Below, in pieces: positions 49,402-58,457 of a DNA stretch of 64,000 nt. The translations under genes were made by a program, and so were the position numbers. Below the pieces are notes generated by a model, which was given only the letters and a program-made list of their open reading frames with translations, was not told the origin of the DNA and ran no database searches. Within the stretch, counting starts at the first letter, position 1; every line of letters begins with the position of its first letter. This DNA is from Chlorokybus atmophyticus (Eukaryota; Streptophyta; Chlorokybophyceae; Chlorokybales; Chlorokybaceae), in assembly GCA_009103225.1 (NCBI GenBank), contig RHPI01002264.1, positions 99,633-163,632 of the forward strand, given 5' to 3'.

Positions 49402-51188
49402 CCATTGGTCTACACACACTTTGTTTGCCCTTTACACTCTGGTTACCGCTGAGCTGCTCTGCTGGTAATTCTCCAAGTGTGGCTGTTGCTTGTGCAATTA
49501 CTGATAACAGTGGGGTGTGTGCCTTTGTGCACCTTGGAGATCTAGCAGCAGATCAGCTCATGCACAACCGCCACAATTGTGTTCACAACAACATAGTGAC
49601 TAGCAGACTAGTTACATAACAACTATACTACACAACAACTACCAAACTACCACCAAACTATACAACTACACAACAACAACAACTACACAACAACTATACA
49701 ACTACCAAACTACCACAAAATTATAGGCCTTGTGCAAGGATGACGCAAAGATCTGACCTTGTACTTTGTATTACCTCATGGCCGTAGCACAGCCTGCAAG
49801 GCAAAGCGGGTTGCGCTCAAAACTGCTGGACACAAATCAGGCATGCAAGCGCCTAACACTGGCAGTAGAATTGCCCAAACATGCTGTTGGAAAAACCCCT
49901 CACAACTGCACTCACATATGCACAAATACAAGGTATGTTTGCGCAGCAGAAGAAGTGAACACGGACTTTTGCGACACACGCGCGCGTACACACACATGAG
50001 GGCTTACAATCAACTGCCCCAACTGACTGGACACCATACACACATGCACATTCATGTGATACGCATGCAAGAATGCATTTATCTGTCCCTGTCGTCGCTG
50101 GAGCTCTTGCCAACTTCTTGGGCACCGTGACTGGCGGTGTCCTGCAAACATGCTGCAGGCAATGCTCAACCTGTTGATAGCAGCTGTAAGAATGCCAAGA
50201 CACCCAAAACACAGAGCCAAATACTCTGACCTGAGTCTCATCCACAAACNACCATGCCTGGCATGCGAGCCCAGTGAATCACCAACACATGCAAATAACG
50301 GAAACCACAAGGCAGGACACTGAGGGCTTACATGCCGCCCCAGTGAATGACCAGCACACATACACACACGCACGCGCACAATTAAAACATGCATGCAGGC
50401 TTGCACGTATCTGCCTAAGTAGCTCTGCATCAACCAGGATGGCTGCCGCCGTCGCCGCCAACCTCAAGCACCTCGCCGCCGACCACGCCGCCCACAACCA
50501 TTATAACTAAAGACGCTGCCGCGGCCGACCAAGACAACCTCGCCGCAGACCACAACAACCTCCCCGCCACCAACCTTGCAAACTACAACAACTTACAAGC
50601 ACATTGGGGTTAGGGTTAGGGATGCCGGCTATGGCGTCAAAGGTGACTGATGGACCATCACTGATGGCACTGACATCATGTCAGTCCTGCACACTCCAGG
50701 TACAGTCTAACCATCACGCCAATTCTGACANCGATAGCAGCTGTAAGAATGCCAAGACACCCAAAACACAGAGCCAATACTATGATTTGAGTCTCATCCA
50801 CAAACACACCATGCCTGGCATGCGAGCTCTGGTTTACCTGCTGTCTTGGAAGCAGCCGGCTGGATCATCATACCNTTTAGGGTTTTGGTGTAGCGATCGA
50901 GCAGACAACAGGCAACTGGCAAGGCTGGGCGGCAAGGGCGGCATTGTTGGCGAGGTCGGCGGCGGCGTTGGCTTCATTGCTGAAGTGCAAGTGTTGTGTT
51001 TTTGCTCGGTTGTTGTAGTTACTTCATTGAGTCCGAGAACCCTGGCGAGGTGGTTTCTTGCAGCTTCGGGTGGGCTTGCTGGAGGGTTTTGGCACTGCTT
51101 CCAACAAGGTGCAGCACATGCCGTGCTTGTCTTTGTTTGCATGCATGCCCGTTTGATCATTTCGCTAACTATCAAAAGTGCATGTTGT
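49402..51188. other. Interval with simple repeats, single-N joins and a duplicated block
   Basis: An ACAACTA-rich simple repeat lies at about 49613-49725. A block at 50176-50270 (GATAGCAGCTGTAAGAATGC start) recurs at 50733-50826; the Ns at 50250 and 50731 lie in or beside the copies, so this is probably a mis-join of alleles. A short GGGTTAGGGTTAGGG lies near 50607. One minus-strand copy of the hairpin family is at 50322-50341. A minus-strand exon-like segment near 50140-50080 reads GAQEVGKSSSDDRDR. No complete gene could be built. Confidence 0.5.
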
Positions 51189-51563
51189 CACTCTTGTTAG
51201 CCACCACTTGATGCTAACCAGAGGGGCGGCCTCGTGCGTAAGACCACCTCTTGCTTAGTTTTTAAGCTGTTTTATTTGAGCATGCACTCTTGTTAGCAAC
51301 CACTTGATGCTAACCAGAGGGGCGGCCTCGTGCGTAAGACCACCTCTTGCTCGGTTTTTAAGCTGTTTTATTTGAGCATGCACTCTTGTTAGCCACCACT
51401 TGATGCTAACCAGAGGGGCGGCCTCGTGCGTAAGACCACCTCTTGCTCAGTTTTCAAGCTGTTTTATTTGAGCATGCACTCTTGTTAGCCACCACTTGAT
51501 GCTAACCAGAGGGGCGGCCTCGTGCGTAAGACCACCTCTTGCTCAGTTTCCAAGCTGTTTTAT
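51189..51563 (+). repeat. Four tandem copies of a 96-bp unit containing a hairpin
   Basis: CACTCTTGTTAGC begins units at 51189, 51285, 51381 and 51477, exactly 96 bp apart. Each unit contains a stem AGAGG...CCTCT (for example 51220-51224 with 51247-51251) around a loop ending GCGTAAGACCA. The array stops about 150 bp before the start codon of the OTU gene, so it lies in its promoter or 5' untranslated region. Confidence 0.92.
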
Positions 51564-51709
51564 AGTTTTCATTGTGGCTGAGGCTAAAGTGTGCATGCTC
51601 AAGCTTGTCTGCATGCTCAAATAGGCAGCCGTGTGTGTGTGTGCATGCTCATGTTGCTCAACTATGTGTGCTTGTTTTTGGCTGTGAGGCTTTCCTCAGG
51701 TCGTTCATC

Positions 51710-54700
51710 ATGTCCAAGCGAAAGCTCGTTCCCCTTGGCCAGTTTAAGCCTGCAGGTAATAAGTAATGCATGCTTGTTCAGCATGATTATTGTTAACATG
51801 TGGTAACACTAGTCATGCACACAGACAAGAAGCACAAGGGTCCAGCGCACAAGAAGGAACCTGCTAAGAAGGAAGCTGTCCTGCAGAAACCCTGCAAGAA
51901 ATCAAGTAATGTAGCGCTGTTCCAGCTGACCATACTAACGCATGCTCACTGCGGTTGTTTGCCACCATTGTTGCAATAACACTGTCTATTGCAGACCTTT
52001 TTGACACCACAAAGGCTCAGTTGCTGGAGGGGTTCAATAATTGGCGGAAACTAAGGGAGGAGGAGAAGGCTGGGAAGGCGAAGATGTCCACAGAATACAG
52101 TTGGGATGTCGTGGTTGAAATAATGCAGAAGAACCTGAATGAAGATCCTCGCTTGCTTGAGCTCGACAAGAACTTGCAGATCTGCCTACGGAAGTTCGTG
52201 GAGCACCAGCTCAGGCTTTGTGATCCGGAGGCAGCTGCTGGGGGTATGGACCTCGGGCATTTTGGCCTTGAAGATGTTGTTACCGATAATGACATCCATG
52301 AAGAAACGAAGACAAAGTGGGGAAAGAAATTCTCTGACTGGAGGAAAGCGAAGGCGAAGAGCAAGAACCTCATGTCATGGGGTGAGCTGGTGGTCTTTAT
52401 CAAGAAAGCGCTGCGCGAACCAGACTTGGCTTCCCTCGATCGAGAATGGAGGCTCAAGCTACGGCAGTATGTGGAGGAAGAGCTAAGGCTATGTGATCCA
52501 GAGGCAGCTGCTATGGGCATCGACATCGGGGAATACGATCTTGACTACAAAACAGAGGCGCCCAAGCAGCAAGTGGAGGCCCAAGCCAAGCAGCAAGCCG
52601 ACGCGGAGGCCAAGCAGCAAGCGGAGGATCAAGCCAAGCAGCAAGTGGAGGCCCAAGCCAAGCAGCAAGCTGACGCGGAGGCCAAGCAGCAAGCGGATGC
52701 TGAGGCCAAGCAGCAAGCCGACGCGGAGGCCCAGCAGAAAGCTGAGGCCCCACGCAAGTCCCAGACTGCACAAATGCAGGAAGGGCCTCGACCTGAAGCC
52801 GGTACCTCTGCTTCTGCTGTTGAACCAGAAGACGGTCTACCTCCAGCAGAAACGGAGGGCGAGTTAGAGTTGGTTGGGCTGTTGCATGATAAACACCGGC
52901 TTCGGCTTTTCGATGCCTATGCAGTTGGGAATTGCTTCTATGCCTGCCTTGCCCAGTCGTGCCCTCGCGTGAACGCTGCGTGCTTGACACGCGCGAACGC
53001 AGCGGACAACGGGTCTTTCTGGCGAAGCATTGTGCTGGACAATGGCAAACAGCTGCCAACAAGAGAGCAAGCGCAAAAGCTTCGGAAGATCTGTGCTGAG
53101 CAGGTCAACCTTTATTGGTTGCTGGAGTATCGCAACTACGGGGCCTGTGGTGACATGGGCCAGGATTACAAAAAGATGGCCAGGAAATATGGCGTAACCA
53201 GGGCACTTAACAAAAAGCAACTCAAGACTAAGCAAGATGAAGACAACGCTGTAGAGGCTCTGCAGAAAGTGATCGCTGAAGAGAGCGTTTATGCCGATCA
53301 ACTGCAAGTGGCGATCATGGCGCACGCTCTTGGCATTCACATCGGTACTGTGTAGCTCACTGAGGTTGCCGACGAGAAGCAGAACTGCTGGAAAGCAGAG
53401 CACAAGGGCGGCCTCATCGAAGGCGATGACGGGAGGTACTACACAGTGGATGCCAAGGGAGAGAAGCATTCCGTCAAACCTGTAGTGGTGATTGGCGAGG
53501 ATGTTATCGATGTGGCTGGCCATATAATCATTGGCAACACGGATCCAAGCAAGCCCAGCGCGCATTACATGTCTGTTGGTGATGCAAATGGTATACTCTC
53601 TTGGCAGCGCAGCGACATGCCACCAGAAGTCCTGCGCTGCATGTACCCTGCAGATGCCGAGCCCCAGCCCCAGCCCCAGCAGCAAGCCCAGCCCCAGCCC
53701 GAGCCGCAGCCCCAGCCCCAGCCCAAGCAGCAAGCCGAGCCCCAGCCCAAGCAGCAAGCTGATGCCGAGGCCAAGCAGGCCAAGCAGGAGGCCAAGCAGC
53801 AGGTCAAGCTGCGGCAGGAGGCGGAGGCCAAGGCCAAGCTGGATGAGGACAATGCCAAGCAGCGGCAAGAGGAGGCCGAGGCCAAGCAGAGGCAGGAGGC
53901 GGAGGCCAAGGCCAAGCAGGATGAGGCCAATGCCAAGGCCAAGCAGAGGCTGGAGGCCGAGGCCAAGCAGCAGCAGGAGGAGGCCAAGGCCAAGCAGGAT
54001 GAGGCCAATGCTAAGGCCAAGCAGGAGGAGGCCGAGGCCAAGCAGAGGCAGGAGGCGGAGGCTAAGGCCAACGAGGCTAAAGACCAGCAAAGGCAGGAGG
54101 CTGAGGCCAGGAGCCAGCAGGAGGCTGGCGCTATGCAGGTTGATGCCGCTGTTGAGGAGGAGGCTGATGCTATCAGTGATATGTCAATTGACATCAGCAC
54201 CGCAGCAACCAGTGACACCAGTGACACTAAGAAACGCAGACGCCGCCCGTCACGCCGCCAACAGCGAGCTGCTTTGCAAAGGGACAACACGCCTTCCGGT
54301 GCTTTTCGGAAGCTGCATCGTGTGCAACAGGGGGAGCGCACCGTGGACGAATATCACGCGCAGTTTGCACAATTGTGCGGGGTGGCAAACACCTGCGTTG
54401 AGCTGGTGCCTAAGGCCCTTAAGCTACAACTGTTTCTCCAGGGACTCAGGAAAGTAGTGCGCATTGGCGTGCCCAAGGGTCCTTGCAACCAAGATTGGAA
54501 TGCTGATCAGTTCGATTTGCTTGTGTCGGCTGCCAAGACTTGTGAACGGACCTTGCTTGTTAAACAGCAAGCACACCTCGTAGATCGTTCAAAGTTCGAG
54601 TTAGGCAAAGCAAGGCCAAGCAGGTTGCAGAAATTGGAACGACTGGAACAAATCAGCAGTCGTCGGGAGGGCAAGAAGCTGGCACATCAAGCTGCATATC

Positions 54701-55008
54701 AGCGTGAGCAGGAGATGATAGCTGCACAGGAGACCCTTGAGCAGCAGGAGCAGCTGCGTAAGCAGCTGAAGCGGCAGAAGGAGGAGGAGCGCCAATAGAT
54801 AAAGCGAATGGCTCAGCAGGGAAAGGAGCAGCGGAAGCAGCGGCGGGAGCAGAAGGAAACACAGCCGCAGCAGCAGCTGCAGCAGCAGAGGTAGCTGTAA
54901 CAGCAACCTCGAGGTTGTTCACTTCACGACTACCAGCTTTGCACCCGTTGGAACCCGCATGGACACTGCTTGTACAATAGCAAAAGTTGCAAGTATTGCT
55001 CTCGTTAA
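51710..55008 (+). CDS. OTU-type cysteine protease / Gag-like / zinc-finger protein, with in-frame TAR codons
   Basis: Exons 51710-51755, 51825-51905 and 51995 onward join in phase. Order: a Lys-rich N-terminus (MSKRKLVPLGQFKP); two tandem related domains of about 85 residues, each ending LRLCDPEAAA; an AKQQAD-type Gln/Ala repeat; an OTU domain with DAYAVGNCFYACLAQ (Cys) and later AHYMSV (His); a long charged coiled-coil repeat; a Gag-like region (HRVQQGERTVDEYHAQFAQL, LQLFLQGLRKVV); a second coiled coil; and a Cys-rich finger, CSLHDYQLCTRWNPHGHC...CKYC. TAG at 53353 falls inside the OTU domain; TAG 54796, TAG 54892 and TAA 54898 fall in Gln-rich sequence; the same frame carries on each time. 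The frame either ends at TAA 55006 or splices near 55003. A retroelement-derived origin is inferred. Either TAR codons are read as sense or the gene is damaged. Confidence 0.7.
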
Positions 55009-55129
55009 CATTTGCTGCTGTTGTGTTTGCAGGAGCCTCTGCTACCTCACCATACCTGTGCAGAATCTACCGTTCTTGCAGCGTAAGGTCAACCTCATGT
55101 GTAAGTGTATCTATTAATTCAAGCTGAAC

Positions 55130-55288
55130 ACAGAGGCATCTTCTAGATTTAGCCCTCTGTTTTCTCATTCCCGATTCGGGTTTGAGCTCATGCTGAATGC
55201 AGAGGCATCCTCGTGAATAAGCCCTCTGCTTGCTCGTTCTGTCTTTGTATGCAGAGCGTAGGGGCATCACCCTGTGATTAAGCCCCCT
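55130..55288 (+). repeat. Three hairpin-family copies downstream of the OTU gene
   Basis: Copies at 55130-55160 (stem ACAGAGG/CCTCTGT), 55199-55229 (GCAGAGG/CCTCTGC) and 55260-55288 (AGGGG/CCCCT). Loops are related: CATCTTCTAGATTTAGC, CATCCTCGTGAATAAGC and CATCACCCTGTGATTAAGC. Paired positions change together between copies, which points to selection on, or spread of, a folded RNA or DNA form. Confidence 0.8.
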
Positions 55289-56043
55289 TCTTGCTCACTT
55301 TCTTGCCCCCTTCTTGCCTGTGCCACCTGCTTTCGCTGCTAACCAGCAGGAAGTGGAGGTGTTCTTCCAGGTGACATGACAGGAGCTTGACATGACAGGA
55401 TAGAGGAAAGACAATCTCGTGGTCTTTGTACAGGATAGAGTGTGTTAGCTTTAGCTGCCTGTCTGTGTGTGTTGAAGGATTACAGCAAAATGCAATCACC
55501 CACATCTGCCTGTCCTTGTATGGTTAGGATCATCCCGACTGCACGCGGGTTCACTGCGAACGCACCGCCTTGGGAGCCTTGCTAGCTGCTGTTTGTATGC
55601 AGTCACGGCGCACAGGTAAGTGTGGCAGCACTTGTAGAGTGGAGGTGGTAACAGAAGTCCGCAGTAAGTCATGAGGTATGCATCGCTCTCGTGCATATAC
55701 TAATTGTGATTGCATTTCACCTTCTCAACCACCTCCAGCCTCTGCATGGAACTTGTTGGTCGCGATCTGCTCCAGGGCTTTTGGATGGACGGCGGTTGTA
55801 CCTGCCGCTGGGGTTGGGTTGCTGTTTGTGATATGGCAACTCAGGCTGGCAGTCCTTCTCCCCCCACCCACCCGAGAGAACACCTCTTGCTGCTGTTGAC
55901 ATGCCGCCCTCGTACTGGCACGCCCTCGTACTGGCCCCGGCAACCGCTGAAACCGGGCATGTGTCCAAAGATTGCACGCAACCAAAGGCATGCGCACAGC
56001 AACCTAGAAGTTCTTCTTCTCCGCCCACCCACCCGACACAAAA

Positions 56044-56208
56044 CCTCCTGCGGGTTTACTGCGAACGCAGGATGTGGTCCTGCAGAGCCGTCTCGCGCAA
56101 GTCGCGTACTGTAGACTTTGTGCACATGCTCAGAGCCTCTGGTTCATGACTTTCGCGAGTCAGCTTTGGTTGGACCATACCCTGCGTTCGCAGTGAACCC
56201 GCAGGAGG
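56044..56208. repeat. Foldback with 28-bp arms
   Basis: Arms 56044-56071 and 56181-56208 are complementary over 28 bp with one mismatch; the inner word is ACTGCGAACGCAGG. They are separated by 109 bp. A third, partial copy (GCGGGTTCACTGCGAACGCA) is at 55545-55564. This resembles a small non-autonomous inverted-repeat element. Confidence 0.85.
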
Positions 56209-56301
56209 TCTAGTCTCGGGTGGGCGGACGGCGCAACAGGGCATGAAGGTGCTCTGGAAGAGACCCTGCCTAGCAGGTCAGTCTTTCCCGTGCTGGCAAA
56301 C

Positions 56302-56328
56302 AGAGGCATCCTCGTGATTAAGACCTCT
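56302..56328 (+). repeat. Hairpin-family copy near the 3' end of the methyltransferase gene
   Basis: Stem AGAGG/CCTCT around CATCCTCGTGATTAAGA. It is the same family as at 55.1-55.3 kb and lies about 90 bp beyond the methyltransferase stop. Confidence 0.8.
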
Positions 56329-56419
56329 TGCTGACTTTATTTATTGGGTCGCTCATTTTGTTGTTGGGTTTGAGTTCAGGCTAACAAAGTGGCCAGCAAT
56401 CAAGAGCTACCTCTACCTT

Positions 56420-57187
56420 TCAGTAAAAAGGAGGGTAATCAACAGTGAAGCCTATTGCTTCCAGCAACAGCCTGCCTACATGTTCAGAGCAAGTTGGTGG
56501 AATGGCATTCTTGACTTCCGATTCCGCATCCATCCACTCCACCTGCATGGCAGACTGCCACCCTGCAATCGTGCCACGGCAGGATGCTTGGCCGTACACC
56601 GGGTGAATTTGCCTCTCCCCAGGTAGCAACTGTCGGCGCTGCTCCGGGTGGGTGGCCAGCTCTCCAAGTGCACAACCAGTGTGGTTGCATTTCAAGTCTG
56701 AGTGCAGTGGAGGGTTTGTCTCGAAGATGCGATGACGATACACATCCAACTTGAACATGGTGCCACACAGCTTCAGGTGAGTTGTCATGTGTCCTGATGC
56801 GCCTGCGACATTCTCTATCACCCATGGCTTGCCGCTCAGCTGCAACTTGGCTCTTATGGGGTCAATTAGGTTGACGTGCTCGCGTCGATTGCCGTACGCG
56901 GAGCGCTGTGTAGTGGGAATGGCCCCACTTAGAGCTTGACATGGAGGACTTGCCCACACCGCAGCGTATGCTGTCGGGTCAGCGTCCATTGCATCCATCT
57001 GGCAGAACTTGAATGGGTATGACGGTTGTGGCTTGTTGTCGATGCCCTCAACATCAAACCCTGCCCTGTACAAACCCATGGCTACACCACCAGCGCCGCA
57101 AAAGAGATCCAGTGCGCGCGGCCTGCAACGCCTTCCGTTTAAGTCTATTGGTGTGCGTGTGATCAGAAGGGTGGGGGCTTGGGCCAT
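56420..57187 (-). CDS. C5-cytosine DNA methyltransferase (short, phage/bacterial-like)
   Basis: The enzyme transfers a methyl group to cytosine C5 in DNA. Motif I is ALDLFCGAGGVAMGLYRAGF, motif IV is WASPPCQALS with the catalytic Cys, motif VI is WVIENVAG, motif VIII is YRHRIFETN, and a motif X-like end is GRLLLEAIGF. The 255-residue frame ends in TGA. It is short for a eukaryotic DNMT and looks like compact bacterial or phage enzymes. The first ATG (57187) overlaps the last 25 bases of the upstream zinc-finger/Tudor frame on the same strand, next to a CCCCC run. So it may be the C-terminal domain of that protein, joined by an unrecognised intron or split by a one-base error. All core motifs are intact. 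Confidence 0.88.
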   Translation of the reverse strand: MAQAPTLLITRTPIDLNGRRCRPRALDLFCGAGGVAMGLYRAGFDVEGIDNKPQPSYPFKFCQMDAMDADPTAYAAVWASPPCQALSGAIPTTQRSAYGNRREHVNLIDPIRAKLQLSGKPWVIENVAGASGHMTTHLKLCGTMFKLDVYRHRIFETNPPLHSDLKCNHTGCALGELATHPEQRRQLLPGERQIHPVYGQASCRGTIAGWQSAMQVEWMDAESEVKNAIPPTCSEHVGRLLLEAIGFTVDYPPFY

Positions 57188-58167
57188 CGATCAAGCTCTC
57201 GACCAGGCAAGTCTTGCAGTTTCAGACAGCTTTGACCACCAACACGAACCATTACGTCGTAACCCTCACGCACAGCTGCCATGTTCCAGTTCTTTATCAA
57301 GATGTGGTGCAGCCGTGGGTCCTCAACGAAATCGTCGTACTTGATGGTATGTTTTCCTGAGCCACATGTTTGCCTGAGCCGGTGCTTGCATGAGCGTGCG
57401 CATGTAAATACTCTGCAGTATACCTGTGTTGGCATCAAAAGTGATGATGTGGCCTGCATACCAGGAGCTCATTCCTGGCCAGTACACCACAACGCGGCAT
57501 GCTACCAAAGACTGCCCCTCATCAACAATCTCCTTCCGCCAAGCAGCCAGTGTCGCGACATCGTCGACAACCGCGTTCCCCTTTGGCATTCAAGAGTAAG
57601 TTGGTCATGCATGCAAGCGCTGTTTTGCTGTTTGCAAGGACAGTTCAACTCGACAACCGCCAAGCAGCCAGTGTCGCGACATCGTCGACAACCGCGTTCC
57701 CCTTTGGCATTCAAGAGTAAGTTGGTCATGCATGCAAGCGCTGTTTTGCTGTTTGCAAGGACAGTTCAACTCACCCTGTTGTTGACATCGTCTTCAATTA
57801 CCGTGGACTTGCCGCGACCGTTGCGCACGAGCTGACGTCGAACCACATTGCACATCTGCCCATCGTGATATGCTCCAGGCCGTGCCCAAGGCAGGTGATT
57901 CATGGGCTCGCCGTCCCACTCAAACTTGGAAAGCGAGCACTGCAGGCAAGTGCACTCCTCCCAAAAGAAATCTGGCCTCATGCATTGTGCCAGCAGTCTG
58001 CATTGCCTCACATTGTCCCCCCTTGCCTTGTGGTGCCAGCAGGCTTCATAGAAGCCATACTGCTCACTGTACAGCTTGCACTTCTCTTCATGCTGTTGCA
58101 GACGTCTGTTGTTGCCATTCCTAACCAAGTATGCTTTGCAGAAGCTACACACTTTGACGCCGCGCAT
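57163..58167 (-). CDS. Zinc-finger / Tudor-like protein, probably the N-terminal part of the methyltransferase gene
   Basis: Exon 58167-57775 encodes a BED-like or C2HC-type finger (VCSFCKAYLVRNGNNRRLQQ, then HEEKC) and a second Cys cluster (CTCLQCSLSKFEWDG). Exon 57580-57424 and exon 57356-57163 join in phase. They carry a Tudor-like fold (CRVVVYWPGMSSWYAGHI, then GKHTIKYDDF) and end in TGA inside the start of the methyltransferase frame. Modelled alone it is 247 residues. A 121-bp duplication sits at the exon 1/exon 2 junction. The tight same-strand arrangement suggests one zinc-finger/Tudor/methyltransferase protein. This gene diverges from the transposase, with 290 bp between start codons. 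Confidence 0.65.
57541..57773. repeat. 121-bp tandem duplication inside the zinc-finger/Tudor gene
   Basis: AAGCAGCCAGTGTCGCGACA occurs at 57541 and 57662, exactly 121 bp apart, and the copies look identical. The unit spans the intron acceptor and the first part of exon 2. The upstream copy, if used as the exon, would meet TGA at the junction, so only the downstream acceptor gives an open frame. Identity between copies suggests a very recent event or an assembly artefact. Confidence 0.9.
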
Positions 58168-58457
58168 GCTGGCGCCACGCTACCTGGCACACAAACCCTA
58201 GAAGCTAATGCACTGGACGGAAGAAGAAAAGGAGCATGTACGCAAATTGTGGAGCATATCCGGATTGACTTTCTGGCTTGTTTTGAATCGGGATTGGATG
58301 TGTCCTAAACCCTTAATTTACGGTAGGCAGTCATGACGGTGGCGACGGCGGCGGTGTCAGCGGCGGCAGCGTGCCTGCAGGTCTTTGCTTTCGCTGTATG
58401 GAAGTTGATTGGCAGTTGCTTGCAGTATGTTGGCTGACTGCTTTTGATGTTTGTAGC

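Larger units (their letters stand above)
55300..56419. other. Intergenic interval between the OTU and methyltransferase genes
   Basis: This holds a foldback at 56044-56208, one extra copy of its arm at 55545-55564, and a further hairpin-family copy at 56302-56328. No gene is seen. If a transposon end lies between the OTU gene and the methyltransferase it should be here, but no CACTA-type terminus could be picked out with confidence. Confidence 0.5.

Noticed and set aside
50600-50620. Possible telomere (GGGTTAGGGTTAGGG)
   Set aside because: Only about two and a half units, inside a mid-window interval; no array.
50604-51200. A 198-codon open frame spanning two Ns
   Set aside because: It crosses two assembly joins and includes the duplicated block, so it is likely an artefact.
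47530-51563. Regular direct repeats considered as CRISPR arrays
   Set aside because: Units of 151 and 96 bp are repeated whole with no unique spacers, and the genome is eukaryotic.
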